Source: Micromonospora lutea
Lineage (GTDB): Bacteria > Actinomycetota > Actinomycetes > Mycobacteriales > Micromonosporaceae
Direction: 5' to 3'
Length of the DNA: 64,000 bases
NCBI RefSeq assembly: GCF_016863535.1
Contig: NZ_BOPB01000002.1
Coordinates: 310,001 to 374,000, forward strand
Under the pieces are notes generated by a model. The model had not been told where the DNA came from and did no database searches. It saw nothing but the letters and a program-made list of their open reading frames with translations. This document shows, one piece after another, positions 34,723 to 43,440 of the stretch. The position numbers were made by a program, and so were the translations under genes. The first letter of the stretch is position 1. The number at the start of each line of letters is the position of its first letter.

Positions 34723-35898
34723 ATGAGTGCGACCCGGCTGCCCGGCACCCCACGTCTGTTGCGGGCTCTCAACGACCGCGCGGCGCTGGAACTGCTGCTG
34801 GAGCGCGGGCCACTGACCCGGGCCCGGATCGGCGAGCTGACCGGCCTGTCCAAGGTCACCGCCTCGCAGCTGGTGGAGCGGCTGGAGGAACGTGGGCTGG
34901 TCACCCGGGTCGGCGAGCAGGCCGGCGGTCGGGGGCCGAACGCCCAGCTCTACGCGGTACGGCCCGGCAGTGCCCACGTGGTCGGTGTCGACGTGGGCCC
35001 GGAACGGGTGGTGGCCGCCTGCGCCGACATCACCGGTGCGGTCATCGGCCGGGTCGAACAGTCCACCCAGGACACCGACGACCCGGTCGGCGTGGTGCAC
35101 AACGCGGTCGTCCGGGTGGCCGGCAGCGCCGGAGCGCAGCTGTCGAGCGTACGCCGGATCGTGCTCGGCACCCCCGGTCTGGTCGACCCGGGCACCGGCG
35201 ACATCACCTTCGCGTACAACCTGCCTCGCTGGCATCGTGGGCTGCTCGCCGCGCTCCGCGACGACCTGGACACCCCGGTCGTCTTCGAGAACGACGTGAA
35301 CCTCGCCGCGGTGGCCGAGGCGCAGTCCGGCGCGGCCCAGGGACTGGCGGACTTCGTCCTGGTCTGGGTCGGTGCCGGCGTCGGCCTGGCGATCATGCTG
35401 GGCGGGCGGTTGCACCACGGCAGCAGCGGTGCCGCCGGTGAGATCGGCTACCTGCCGGTGCCCGGCGCACCCATCCCGCGCGACGTCTCCCGCCGGGCGA
35501 AGCCGGCCTTCCAGCAGTTGGCCGGCGCGGACGCGATCCGCGCCCTGGCCCGCGAGCACGGCTACCCGGACGGCGTCGCTGCCGAGGCGGTGCGGGCCGC
35601 GATCGCCGACGGCACCGCCGGTGGGCCGATGCTCGACGAGGTGGCCCGCCGACTCGCCCTCGGCGTGGCGAGCACCTGCGTGGTGCTGGACCCACCACTG
35701 GTGGTGCTCGCCGGGGAAGTCGGCCAGGCCGGCGGGGCCGCGCTTGCCGAACGGGTGCAACACGAGGTCGCCGCCATCACGCTGGTACGCCCCCGGGTGG
35801 TGCCCACCGGCCTCACCGAGGAGCCGATCCTGCACGGTGCCCTCCGCACGGCACTCGACGCCGTCCGCGACGAGGTCTTCGGCTCCACCATCACCTGA
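34723..35898 (+). CDS. ROK-family transcriptional regulator
   Basis: A 391-residue repressor with an N-terminal MarR-like winged helix (RARIGELTGLSKVTASQLV) and a ROK sugar-kinase-like domain. The ROK domain shows VVGVDVGPERVVAACADI, GTPGLVDPGTGDI, FENDVNLAAVAE and GSSGAAGEIGYLP. The Cys-rich zinc motif of some ROK kinases is not evident. GAGGGA lies 8 bases before ATG 34723. The 158-base gap to the divergent GH3 gene is AT-rich near the start and holds AGTTAACT. It probably represses the GH3 gene in response to GlcNAc-type sugars. Confidence 0.87.
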   Translation: MSATRLPGTPRLLRALNDRAALELLLERGPLTRARIGELTGLSKVTASQLVERLEERGLVTRVGEQAGGRGPNAQLYAVRPGSAHVVGVDVGPERVVAACADITGAVIGRVEQSTQDTDDPVGVVHNAVVRVAGSAGAQLSSVRRIVLGTPGLVDPGTGDITFAYNLPRWHRGLLAALRDDLDTPVVFENDVNLAAVAEAQSGAAQGLADFVLVWVGAGVGLAIMLGGRLHHGSSGAAGEIGYLPVPGAPIPRDVSRRAKPAFQQLAGADAIRALAREHGYPDGVAAEAVRAAIADGTAGGPMLDEVARRLALGVASTCVVLDPPLVVLAGEVGQAGGAALAERVQHEVAAITLVRPRVVPTGLTEEPILHGALRTALDAVRDEVFGSTIT

Positions 35899-35935
35899 CC
35901 CACCCACCCACCCACTCGCTCACCCACGCCCTCTG

Positions 35936-35996
35936 GTTGATCATGAGGTTGTTGTTCGCAGTGAGCGCTCTCCCGGACAACAACCTCATGATCAAC
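35936..35996. repeat. Long hairpin repeat (GTTGATCATGAGGTTG type) between convergent genes
   Basis: A perfect 20-bp inverted repeat (GTTGATCATGAGGTTGTTGT and complement) with a 21-base loop, between the ROK and ABC permease stops. I recall this element recurring in intergenic regions of Micromonospora-type genomes. It may act as a bidirectional terminator or be a dispersed repeat. Confidence 0.7.
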
Positions 35997-36020
35997 GAGG
36001 TGAGGGGTGGGACGGCGTGG

Positions 36021-37034
36021 TCAGATGAGGTCGCGGCGACGGAAGAGAGCGAAGGCTGCGGCGCTGAGTCCGGCGGTGAGCAGCCCCAGCACCGCCAACG
36101 ACGTCTGCCAGGTCAGGGTGTAACTGCCAGTGCAGTAGCCGTCGGTGACGGTCCGGCAGGCGCTGCTGTCCCAGAAGCTGATCTCTCCGGTCAGCCACGC
36201 ACCGACGTAACTGGCGAGCATGAGCTGGTCCGGTCGGGCCGCGTCGAGGATCTCCAGCACGATCCGCCCACCCAACTCCCACACCACCAGGTACGCGGCC
36301 ACCGCGCCCAGCGCCGCTGCGGTGTGCCGTCCTATCGTCGCGATGGCGAAGCCGACCGCCGAGGCGAGCAGCACCAGGATCAGCCCGCGACCCCAGATCG
36401 CGCCCAACTCGGCCCAGAAGGCCCCGTTGGTCGGGCCCGGATAGCCGGCGATCTGCGCGATGGCCCAGAAGGTGACGAGATAGGTCAGGGAAGCAAGCAC
36501 CGACACGGTCAGCACCGCCCCGAGCAGGGTGCCGAGTTTGGCGCCGAGCACGGTCAGCCGGCGTGGTCGCCACAGCAGCAGATTGACCACTCCGCCGGAG
36601 TTCAGGTCCGCGCCGATGTAGGACGCGCCGACCAGGAACCCGAAGAGCACCAGGTACGCCACCAGGAAGTAGAGCAAGGGCTCGGCCTGGCGGGTGAAGG
36701 TGAACACCCCGGTCAGGTAGTCGGCGGCCACCGGCAACCGGTCCCGCAGCGCCGGATCCAACTCGGAGCAGTCCTGCGGCAGGTAGAAATTGCGGTCGCC
36801 GGGGAACGGTTCGCCCCGATCCCGGGCCAGGCATCGCGCGTGCTGCAACTCCATGTTGCGCAGGTTCGCGGTGGCCTGCTGCTGCGCCTTGGCCAACTCG
36901 GCGGCAGTGGGCTGGTGCGAGCCGGCCAGGGTGGTCGCCGCGGTCACCCCGAACGCCAGCATCAGCAGCACGATCATCAGCTGTACGAAGCGGCGGGCAC
37001 CCAGTCGCTCCACCTCGGCACGGATCAGGTTCAC
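36021..37034 (-). CDS. ABC-2 type transporter permease
   Basis: A 337-residue membrane protein with a first helix near 20-38 and a large extracytoplasmic loop (about 40-115). At least five further helices follow (LLYFLVAYLVLFGFLVGASYIGAD, VLTVSVLASLTYLV, LILVLLASAVGFAIATIG and so on). This is the usual ABC-2/YhfJ-like layout with the transmembrane pair around a big loop. GTG 37034 overlaps the ATPase stop by 4 bases, so the two form one export unit. The substrate, possibly an antibiotic or peptide, is unknown. Confidence 0.85.
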   Translation of the reverse strand: MNLIRAEVERLGARRFVQLMIVLLMLAFGVTAATTLAGSHQPTAAELAKAQQQATANLRNMELQHARCLARDRGEPFPGDRNFYLPQDCSELDPALRDRLPVAADYLTGVFTFTRQAEPLLYFLVAYLVLFGFLVGASYIGADLNSGGVVNLLLWRPRRLTVLGAKLGTLLGAVLTVSVLASLTYLVTFWAIAQIAGYPGPTNGAFWAELGAIWGRGLILVLLASAVGFAIATIGRHTAAALGAVAAYLVVWELGGRIVLEILDAARPDQLMLASYVGAWLTGEISFWDSSACRTVTDGYCTGSYTLTWQTSLAVLGLLTAGLSAAAFALFRRRDLI

Positions 37035-38041
37035 GCGTCCACTCCCCGCATTCCGAGGTCGATCTCCTGGCCGTCGGCCGATTGGTCCGGTGCCCAGCCG
37101 TCCACCTGCCGGGGGACCGCCGGGTGCGTCGGAGTGCCGGTCAACTCCAGGAAGACGCTCTCCAGATCCGGCCGCAACGGGGTCAGCTCGCGGACCCAGA
37201 TGCCCTGCTCACCCAGGGTCCGGCTCACCGTGGTCGGATCCGGCACACCGCTGACCACCAGGTGATCGGGGTGCCCGGCCACGGTGAGCCCGGCGGTCCG
37301 CAGCAACTCCTCGGCCCGGGCCAGGTCGTCAACGCGGACCAGGTGCTCGTTGTCGTCGAAGCCGGACAGCACCTCCGCCACCGGGCCGGTGGCCACCCGC
37401 CGGCCCTGCGAGATGATCGTGACGTGGTCACAGATCAGCTGGATCTCGGCGAGAATGTGGCTGGAGATCAACACCGTCACGCCGTTGGCCGCCAGCGCCC
37501 GGACGAGATCCCGCATCTCCCGGATGCCCGCCGGGTCGAGCCCGTTCGCCGGCTCGTCGAGAATCAGCAGCTCGGGTCGCTTGAGCAGCGCCGAGGCCAC
37601 CGCCAGTCGCTGCTTCATGCCCAGCGAGTAACCCTTGACCCGCTCGTCGCCCCGGTCGGCCAGCCCGACCTCCTCCAGCACCTCGTCGACCCGGTTGACC
37701 GGTACGCCGCCAGCGAGAGCGAGCAGCCGCAGCGTCCGGTACCCGGTGAAGTTGCCGAAGAACTGCGGACTCTCCACGATCGCACCGACCCGGCCGGAGA
37801 CCTGGGGCAGTTGCTCCGGCGCGTTGGCACCGAGCACGCGCATCCGGCCGTCGTCGGCGCGTACCAGCCCGAGCAGCGCGCGCAGGGTGGTGGTCTTGCC
37901 CGAACCGTTCGGCCCGAGGAAGCCGTGCACCTGACCGGCCTCCACCAGCAGGTCGAAACCGTCGACCGCGACCCGTCGCCCGCGACGCACGCTGTGGAAG
38001 GTCTTGCGGAGACCCTCGATCTCGATGACCCCACTGGTCAT
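37031..38041 (-). CDS. ABC transporter ATP-binding protein
   Basis: A 336-residue ATPase partner of the ABC-2 permease. It carries Walker A GPNGSGKTT, Q-loop region, signature YSLGMKQRLAVA (LSGGQ-like), Walker B LLILDEPANGLDP and H-loop SSHILAEI. The C-terminal region (about 215-336) is a regulatory extension common in DrrA/NatA-like exporters. GGAGG lies 6 bases before ATG 38041; the frame remains open upstream but has no site there. It is divergent from another ABC ATPase gene across about 100 bases. Confidence 0.92.
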   Translation of the reverse strand: MTSGVIEIEGLRKTFHSVRRGRRVAVDGFDLLVEAGQVHGFLGPNGSGKTTTLRALLGLVRADDGRMRVLGANAPEQLPQVSGRVGAIVESPQFFGNFTGYRTLRLLALAGGVPVNRVDEVLEEVGLADRGDERVKGYSLGMKQRLAVASALLKRPELLILDEPANGLDPAGIREMRDLVRALAANGVTVLISSHILAEIQLICDHVTIISQGRRVATGPVAEVLSGFDDNEHLVRVDDLARAEELLRTAGLTVAGHPDHLVVSGVPDPTTVSRTLGEQGIWVRELTPLRPDLESVFLELTGTPTHPAVPRQVDGWAPDQSADGQEIDLGMRGVDA

Positions 38042-38143
38042 GGGCGTCCTCCGGGTGGGGTGAGCAACAACACGGCGCCCCACCCTAACGGTGGCGGCGC
38101 CGGCCCGTGGGGGCACGTCGGCGGTGCGTGGTTGGATGGGCTG

Positions 38144-38986
38144 GTGACTGGTGACCTGATCCCTGGCGCCGCCGGCGCCGCACCCGCCCCCTTGCCCGTG
38201 GACGCGGATCTGGTGGTCAGCCTCGACGGCGTCGCCGTACGCCGGTCCGGCACCGCCTTGCTGCACGACGTCGACTGGCGGGTGGAACTGGACGAACGTT
38301 GGGTGGTGCTGGGGCCCAACGGTGCCGGCAAGACCACCCTGCTCAACCTCGCGTCCGGGCGGTTGCACCCGACCACCGGCACGGTGCACGTGCTGGGCGA
38401 GCGGATCGGCCGTACCGACGTGATGGAACTGCGCACCCGGATCGGCCTGACCACCGCCGCCCTCGCCGAGCGGCTTCCCGCCCAGGAACGGGTCGTCGAC
38501 GTGGTGATGACCGCTGCCTGGTCCGTGGTCGGCCGCTGGCGGGAGAGCTACGACTCGGCCGACGAGGCCCGCGCCCGCATGCTGCTGGACCAACTGGGCG
38601 TCAGCGGGTTGGCCGACCGGTCCTACGGCACCCTGTCGGAGGGCGAACGGAAGCGGACGCAGATCGCTCGGGCGCTGATGACCGATCCGGAGCTGCTGCT
38701 GCTCGATGAGCCGGCGGCCGGGCTGGACCTGGGCGGCCGGGAGGATCTGGTGGCCCGCCTCGCTGCCCTGGCGCAGGACCCGGACGCTCCGGCGATGGTG
38801 CTCGTCACGCACCACGTCGAGGAGATTCCGCCCGGCTTCACCCACGCGCTGCTGCTGCGCGACGGGGCCGTGATGGCGCAGGGCCTGCTCCAGGACACCC
38901 TCACCGCCGACAACCTCACCAAGACCTTCGGGCTGCCGCTGCTCGTCGAGCGCAACGGCGACCGCTACACCGCCCGCGCCGCCTGA
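38144..38986 (+). CDS. Stand-alone ABC ATP-binding protein
   Basis: A 280-residue ATPase: Walker A GPNGAGKTTLLNLA, signature LSEGERKRTQIARAL, Walker B LLLLDEPAAGLDL, and H-loop THHVEEIPPGF. There is no adjacent permease. The VEEIPPGF context is typical of the YlmA/ModF-like ATPases of actinobacteria whose partner is unknown. A role in translation or ribosome function is not excluded. GTG 38144 follows a GGATGGG site. Two hairpin repeats follow the stop. Confidence 0.88.
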   Translation: MTGDLIPGAAGAAPAPLPVDADLVVSLDGVAVRRSGTALLHDVDWRVELDERWVVLGPNGAGKTTLLNLASGRLHPTTGTVHVLGERIGRTDVMELRTRIGLTTAALAERLPAQERVVDVVMTAAWSVVGRWRESYDSADEARARMLLDQLGVSGLADRSYGTLSEGERKRTQIARALMTDPELLLLDEPAAGLDLGGREDLVARLAALAQDPDAPAMVLVTHHVEEIPPGFTHALLLRDGAVMAQGLLQDTLTADNLTKTFGLPLLVERNGDRYTARAA

Positions 38987-38989
38987 GGC

Positions 38990-39043
38990 GTAAGGAAGGG
39001 CACCTTGTTAACGCCTGGTGTATAGGAAGGGCCCCTTCCTAAC
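38990..39043. repeat. Two tandem GGAAGGG...CCTT hairpin repeats
   Basis: GTAAGGAAGGGCACCTTGTTAAC (38990-39012, split here only by description) and TAGGAAGGGCCCCTTCCTA (within 39022-39043) are related imperfect palindromes in tandem. They follow the ATPase stop and precede ribokinase. I recall similar units dispersed in Micromonosporaceae genomes. They may terminate transcription of the ATPase gene. Confidence 0.6.
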
Positions 39044-39067
39044 CACTGCAGCCCGCAGGAGGATCCC

Positions 39068-39967
39068 GTGCGACAGACCCGCGTGGCAGTGGTGGGCAGC
39101 GCGAACATGGATCTGGTCGCCACCGCCGAGGCACTGCCCCGACCGGGGGAGACCCGACTCGGCACCGATTTCGTCACCGTGCCCGGCGGCAAGGGCGCCA
39201 ACCAGGCCATCGCCGCCGCGAGAGCGGGCGCGGCCAGCGTCTTCCTCGGCGCGATCGGCTCGGACGCGTTCGGGGTGACCCTGCGGGCCCGGATCACCGC
39301 CGCCGGGGTCGACGCCAGTCAGCTGCGTACCACCTACGGGGCGTCCGGGGTGGCCCTGGTGATGGTCAACGCCGAGGGTGAGAACGCGATCCTGGTGACG
39401 CCGGGGGCGAACGCGTCACTCACCGACCTGACCGAGGCCGAACTCGCCGCCGTACGCGACGCTGACGTCCTGGTGGCGCAGCTGGAGATTCCGGTGGAGA
39501 CGGTGACCGCCGCGGCGGTGGCGGCCCGGGCCGCCGGCACCCGGGTGGTGCTCAACGCGGCGCCGGCCGTGCCGCTGCCACCGGAGCTGCTCGCCGCCGT
39601 GGACCTGCTCGTGGTCAACGAGAACGAGGCGCAGGCGTACACCGGACGGGGCCGGGAAGATCCGCACGCGCTGCTCGACCTGGTGCCGCGCGCGGTGTTG
39701 ACCCTCGGTGCGGAGGGTGCCTGGTACGGCGACCGGGACGGCACGGCGGTACACGTGCCGGCGGTCAAGGTGGACACGGTGGACTCGACGGCTGCCGGGG
39801 ACGCCTTCACCGGCGCGCTCGCGGTCGCCTGGGGTGAAGGGCGTGACCTGGTGGACGCGGTTCGCTGGGCCTCGGCCGCCGGTGCGGCCTGCGTACGGCG
39901 GCTCGGCGCGAGCGTCGCGCTGCCCCACCGGAGCGAGATCGACCAGCTGTACGTACCCGCCGGATGA
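39068..39967 (+). CDS. rbsK: Ribokinase (PfkB family)
   Basis: Phosphorylates ribose to ribose-5-phosphate in the cytosol. PfkB signatures are clear: the first GSANMDLVA and PGGKGANQAIAAARAGA, later TVDSTAAGDAFTGALAVA with the catalytic Asp. AVLTLGAEGAWYGDRDG and the 299-residue length are typical of RbsK. AGGAGG lies 5 bases before GTG 39068. No ribose transporter is adjacent, so it may serve nucleoside salvage. A related PfkB sugar kinase is the main alternative. Confidence 0.85.
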   Translation: MRQTRVAVVGSANMDLVATAEALPRPGETRLGTDFVTVPGGKGANQAIAAARAGAASVFLGAIGSDAFGVTLRARITAAGVDASQLRTTYGASGVALVMVNAEGENAILVTPGANASLTDLTEAELAAVRDADVLVAQLEIPVETVTAAAVAARAAGTRVVLNAAPAVPLPPELLAAVDLLVVNENEAQAYTGRGREDPHALLDLVPRAVLTLGAEGAWYGDRDGTAVHVPAVKVDTVDSTAAGDAFTGALAVAWGEGRDLVDAVRWASAAGAACVRRLGASVALPHRSEIDQLYVPAG

Positions 39968-39972
39968 ACACC

Positions 39973-40977
39973 TCAGCGGCGCTCGGCTCGCCCGTCGTGG
40001 CCCGGTCCGGGGTCGCAACCGGCGCGGAAGGCGCGACGGTACGCCGACGGTGAGGTCCGCATCGCCCGGGTGAAGTGGTGACGGTAGGTCACCGGGGCGT
40101 CGAAACCGACGGCCGTCGCGATCTGTCCGACCGGCGCGTCGGTGGTTTCCAGCAGCGTCAGGCTGGCCCGGATCCGTTGCTCGACCAGCCATCTGATCGG
40201 GCTGGTGCCGGTGGCCCGCGCGAAGTGCCGCAGGTAGGTGCGGGGTGACATGTGTGCCTGCCGGGCCAGCCGGGCCACGGTGAGCGGCTCAGCCAGATGT
40301 GCCAGGGCCCAGGCGATGCTGCCGGCGATCCGGTCGTCGTCCGGATCGACCGCCACCGGTGCCTCGATGAACTGCGCCTGACCGCCGTCGCGATGCGGCG
40401 GGATCACCAGCCGGCGGGCCACCGCGTTGGCGACGGTCGTGCCGTGGTCACGTCGCACGACGTGCACGCAGAGGTCGAGTCCGGCGGCGCTGCCGGCGCT
40501 GGTGAGGATGTCCCCGTCGTCGAGGTACAGCACGTCGGCGTCCACCGTGACCTGCGGGTACCGGCGGGCCAGCAGGTCCGCGTACCGCCAGTGGGTGGTG
40601 GCCCGCCGGCCGTCGAGCAGCCCGGCGCCGGCCAGGGCGAAGGCGCCCGAGCAGATGGACATCAGCCGTGCACCGGCCCGGTGTGCCCCGCGCAGGGCCG
40701 CGACCAGCTCCGGCGACGGTGACCCGTGGACGTCGGGTACCCCGGGAACGATGACGGTCGCGGCGGCGGCCAGCACGTCGAGCCCGTACGGGCTGTGCAG
40801 GCTGGCGCCGCCGAGCAGCGGAACCGGACCGGGTCGCTCGGCGCAGAGCCGCAGGTCGTACCAGGGCACGTCGAGCTCCGGCCGGGGCAGCCCGAAGACC
40901 TCCGCGACGATCCCGGTCTCGAAACCCGACATTCCGGGGTACGCGAGCACCGCCACGCTGCGGTCGACCGGATTCAT
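39973..40977 (-). CDS. GlxA-type AraC-family transcriptional regulator
   Basis: A 334-residue regulator with an N-terminal DJ-1/PfpI-like domain (about 8-190; SICSGAFALAGAGLLDG with the elbow Cys). Two AraC HTH motifs follow (LTVARLARQAHMSPRTYLRHF and APVGQIATAVGFDAPVTYRHH). It is divergent from a rhodanese gene with 71 bases between starts, an arrangement seen repeatedly with this family, so the rhodanese is the likely target. It converges with ribokinase with only 5 bases between the stops. Confidence 0.88.
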   Translation of the reverse strand: MNPVDRSVAVLAYPGMSGFETGIVAEVFGLPRPELDVPWYDLRLCAERPGPVPLLGGASLHSPYGLDVLAAAATVIVPGVPDVHGSPSPELVAALRGAHRAGARLMSICSGAFALAGAGLLDGRRATTHWRYADLLARRYPQVTVDADVLYLDDGDILTSAGSAAGLDLCVHVVRRDHGTTVANAVARRLVIPPHRDGGQAQFIEAPVAVDPDDDRIAGSIAWALAHLAEPLTVARLARQAHMSPRTYLRHFARATGTSPIRWLVEQRIRASLTLLETTDAPVGQIATAVGFDAPVTYRHHFTRAMRTSPSAYRRAFRAGCDPGPGHDGRAERR

Positions 40978-41048
40978 GGCGGGATGTTAGCGGAGTCCGG
41001 CGTGGCCGCCACTCGTCCACCGGTTCGGCTCGGTCGACGATCGAGGAC

Positions 41049-41507
41049 ATGACACGAGCCTTCGCCGTACCGGCTGCCGAGCCGTCCACCGCCGTCGCGC
41101 ATTTCCTCGCCCGGCTGCGCTTCGAGACCGACGTGGCCGACGTGTACGCCGACCTCACCGCCGGAGTACCCGACCTGGTCGTGGTCGACTCGCGCGGCGA
41201 CGCGGGCTGGGCGCAGGGCCACCTGCCTGACGCCGTGCACCTGCCCACTGCCCTGATCGCCGAACGGGCCGCCGAGGTGGTGCCGCCCCGCGCGCGGGTG
41301 GTCACCTACTGCTGGGGTCCCGGTTGCGACGGTGCCACCCGGGCGGCGCTGGCATTCGCCCGCCTCGGCTACCCGGTCAAGGAGTTGCGCGGCGGCTACG
41401 AGTACTGGATTCGGGAGGGACTGCCCGTGATGACCGCCGCGGGACTCGTCCACCGGCCGGTGGACGACCTGACCGCACCGGCGACCTCCGCCGCCTGCGA
41501 CTGCTGA
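41049..41507 (+). CDS. Rhodanese-like sulfurtransferase
   Basis: A 152-residue single-domain rhodanese: LVVVDSRGDAGWAQGHLPDAVHLP, then the active-site loop VVTYCWGPGCDGATRAA. GYPVKELRGGYEYWI closes the fold. The catalytic Cys lies in YCWGPGC. The extra C-terminal Cys pair (ACDC) is notable. It is divergent from a GlxA-type regulator, which probably controls it. The physiological sulfur acceptor is unknown. Confidence 0.85.
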   Translation: MTRAFAVPAAEPSTAVAHFLARLRFETDVADVYADLTAGVPDLVVVDSRGDAGWAQGHLPDAVHLPTALIAERAAEVVPPRARVVTYCWGPGCDGATRAALAFARLGYPVKELRGGYEYWIREGLPVMTAAGLVHRPVDDLTAPATSAACDC

Positions 41508-41543
41508 CCACCCGACGCGACGGCTTGCGGCGCGGGTCAGCAG
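41501..41543. terminator. Hairpin spanning convergent stops
   Basis: CTGCTGACC and GGTCAGCAG form a perfect 9-bp stem that includes the stop codons of the rhodanese and the facing coiled-coil gene. The loop is 25 bases. Weak but well placed as a bidirectional terminator. Confidence 0.4.
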
Positions 41544-42208
41544 GCGTCGTCGTTGAGCTTCTCGCCCCGCCTGCGCAGCATCGACAGCCCGGGGATGCCC
41601 GCCACCGCGAGTTTGAGGTCCCGGGTCACGTCGAGCAGGTCGTGCAGGTCCGGGCCGACCCGGTCCAGGGTGGCCAGGATCGGCAGGACGTCGGCGGTGA
41701 GGTGCTGCCGCAGCTTCGGCAGCTCATCGACGAGTCGAACCGCCGCGGTCACCTCCTCGTGGCTGAGCTGCTCGACGAAGTGGTTGGCCATCGGGGCGGC
41801 CCGCCGCAGCGCCGGTTCGTACGCCGACAGCAGTTCGGCGGCGGTGGCGGCGGCCTCAGCCGCCGTGCCCACCGTCTCGGCGGCCCGCCCGGCCACCGAC
41901 CTCGCCGACTCCACGACGACGGCCGCCGCGGCGGCCACCTTGGTGGCGTTGTCCACGGCGGCGGTGGCGGCGGCGCTGATCACCGCGACCTCACGGACCG
42001 CCACCTCAGCGTCGGTGACCATGCGGTCGGTCCGGTCCAGGGTCTGCTCGACCCGGTCCACCACCCCGTTGATCCGGGCCAGCAACGCCTCCACCTCGTC
42101 GAGCACGGTGAACGCGCGGGCCGGGAGGGCGGCGAGGGACGCGGTCTGGTCGAGGGCGGAACGGGCGAGGCCGAGAACCGCGGTCGGCCGGGGTAGGGGG
42201 AGTGCCAT
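41537..42208 (-). CDS. Long-helix/coiled-coil protein, function unknown
   Basis: A 223-residue, Ala/Val-rich, almost wholly helical protein (LLARINGVVDRVEQTLDRTDRM, then long AAATAA-type helix, about 45-150). A more conserved C-terminal part follows (AAVRLVDELPKLRQHL, LHDLLDVTRDLKLAVAGIPGLS). No membrane anchor or enzyme motif is seen. It resembles amphipathic lipid-interacting or scaffold helices of actinobacteria. The start at 42208 has no strong ribosome-binding site. Confidence 0.7.
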   Translation of the reverse strand: MALPLPRPTAVLGLARSALDQTASLAALPARAFTVLDEVEALLARINGVVDRVEQTLDRTDRMVTDAEVAVREVAVISAAATAAVDNATKVAAAAAVVVESARSVAGRAAETVGTAAEAAATAAELLSAYEPALRRAAPMANHFVEQLSHEEVTAAVRLVDELPKLRQHLTADVLPILATLDRVGPDLHDLLDVTRDLKLAVAGIPGLSMLRRRGEKLNDDAC

Positions 42209-42252
42209 GGGGTCAAGTGTGCGACGCGCGGGCCAGGGCCACCCGAGGCGGG

Positions 42253-42729
42253 TCAATGACCGCTCTGCTCGACGGCGCGCTGGACCGCCCGGTAGATCTG
42301 CCCGAAGCGTAGGGCGTCCGGCGTGCGCAGCACCATCACCTCCTGCCGGCGGTACTGCACCCACAACTCCAGGACCCGGTTGCCGCGCTCGTAGGAGCGG
42401 TCCAGCCAGCTGAGGGGTATCTCCAGGAACGGGGCCAGGGCGAGCGGGATGATCACACAGGCGGCGAGTACGACCAGCGCCGGCAGCCACTCGCCCCGGT
42501 CCTGTGCGGACCAGGCCAGTGAGAGCACACAGATCAGCGCCACCAGTGGGGGCAGGGACAGCAGCAGGACCAGGACGCCCCGACCGAACACCCGGCCTCG
42601 TACGGCGAGTGTGGTGCGGCCCTTCGCGTGCCAGACGTAGGTGACTTCGGTGATGGGAATGACGTGCCCGCCGACCTGGATCGCCTCGGAGGTGACCTGC
42701 ACCGTGTCGTCCTGGTAATAGAGCGCCAT
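42253..42729 (-). CDS. DUF6232-like membrane protein, copy 1
   Basis: A 158-residue protein with a soluble PH-like N-terminus (YYQDDTVQVTSEAIQVGGHV). Two closely spaced transmembrane helices follow (about 48-70 and 80-102), then a C-terminal motif LRTPDALRFGQIYRAVQRA. The next gene upstream is a clear paralogue with the same motif. ATG 42729 is chosen; GTG 42732 is possible. No ribosome-binding site is obvious. Function unknown. Confidence 0.78.
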   Translation of the reverse strand: MALYYQDDTVQVTSEAIQVGGHVIPITEVTYVWHAKGRTTLAVRGRVFGRGVLVLLLSLPPLVALICVLSLAWSAQDRGEWLPALVVLAACVIIPLALAPFLEIPLSWLDRSYERGNRVLELWVQYRRQEVMVLRTPDALRFGQIYRAVQRAVEQSGH

Positions 42730-42777
42730 CACTAAGCTTAAGCACTGATGGGCAACTCCGTGCTGTCGGCTGGTCGC

Positions 42778-43341
42778 TCAGCGTCGGCGGGGCGGTATCG
42801 GTCGGCCGGCCTCCATGGCTCGTTGCACGGCGCGGTAGATCTGACCGAAGCGCAGCGCGTCCGGGGTGCGGAGCAGCTGCACCGGGTGATGCCGCCAGCG
42901 GATCCAGACCTCCCGCTGCCGGCTGCCCCGGGCGTAGGACCGGTCGAGCTGTTCGAAGAAAAAATCGGCGACCGGCCCGACGGCGAGTCCGACCAGCACG
43001 GACGCCCCGATGATCGCGATCGTGACGGTGGCCGAGCGGTCCAGCCAGACGGCCAGTGCGACTCCGGCGGCGGCGGCCACCAGCGGGGCGACCATCGCGG
43101 CGCCGATGGCACCCCGCCCGGCCAGGACCCGCCAGGAGAGGGTGCCGTGCTGGTGCCAGATCTCGCTGATCTCGGCCAGGGGATAGACCCGACCCTCGAC
43201 GGTCACGGCGGCCGAGGTGACCCGCACCAGCCGGTCGTCGTAGTAGGTGACCACGGGACGTCTGTCGACTCGCCCGTGCACCCGGCCAGGGTGGGCGGCC
43301 GCGGCACGGCCACCGCGCGGCTCAGGTTGCTGAGGGTTCAT
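42778..43341 (-). CDS. DUF6232-like membrane protein, copy 2
   Basis: A 187-residue paralogue of the next gene: a Pro/Arg-rich N-terminal extension, then YYDDRLVRVTSAAVTVEGRV. Two membrane helices (about 80-100 and 108-130) and the shared LRTPDALRFGQIYRAVQRA near the end follow. The pair is 48 bases apart on the same strand and looks like a tandem duplication. Function unknown. Confidence 0.78.
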   Translation of the reverse strand: MNPQQPEPRGGRAAAAHPGRVHGRVDRRPVVTYYDDRLVRVTSAAVTVEGRVYPLAEISEIWHQHGTLSWRVLAGRGAIGAAMVAPLVAAAAGVALAVWLDRSATVTIAIIGASVLVGLAVGPVADFFFEQLDRSYARGSRQREVWIRWRHHPVQLLRTPDALRFGQIYRAVQRAMEAGRPIPPRRR

Positions 43342-43440
43342 CGTGCGACTCCCGGTTGACGGGCTGGCACCAGACTAACTACCCCAACGAGCCGGGTCGT
43401 AAGGTTGGCACGCGACTTCGACGAGGAAGTGAGGCTCAGC

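Noticed and set aside
35957..35976. GAGCGCTC within the hairpin loop as a fourth LacI operator
   Set aside because: It is only an 8-bp core inside the loop of the repeat and lies between two convergent gene ends, so there is no promoter for it to control.
37082..38143. Very long extended frames opposite or upstream of the ABC ATPase genes
   Set aside because: They are open only because of high GC. The real starts have ribosome-binding sites and begin at family-typical N-termini; the extensions are Arg/Pro/Gly noise.
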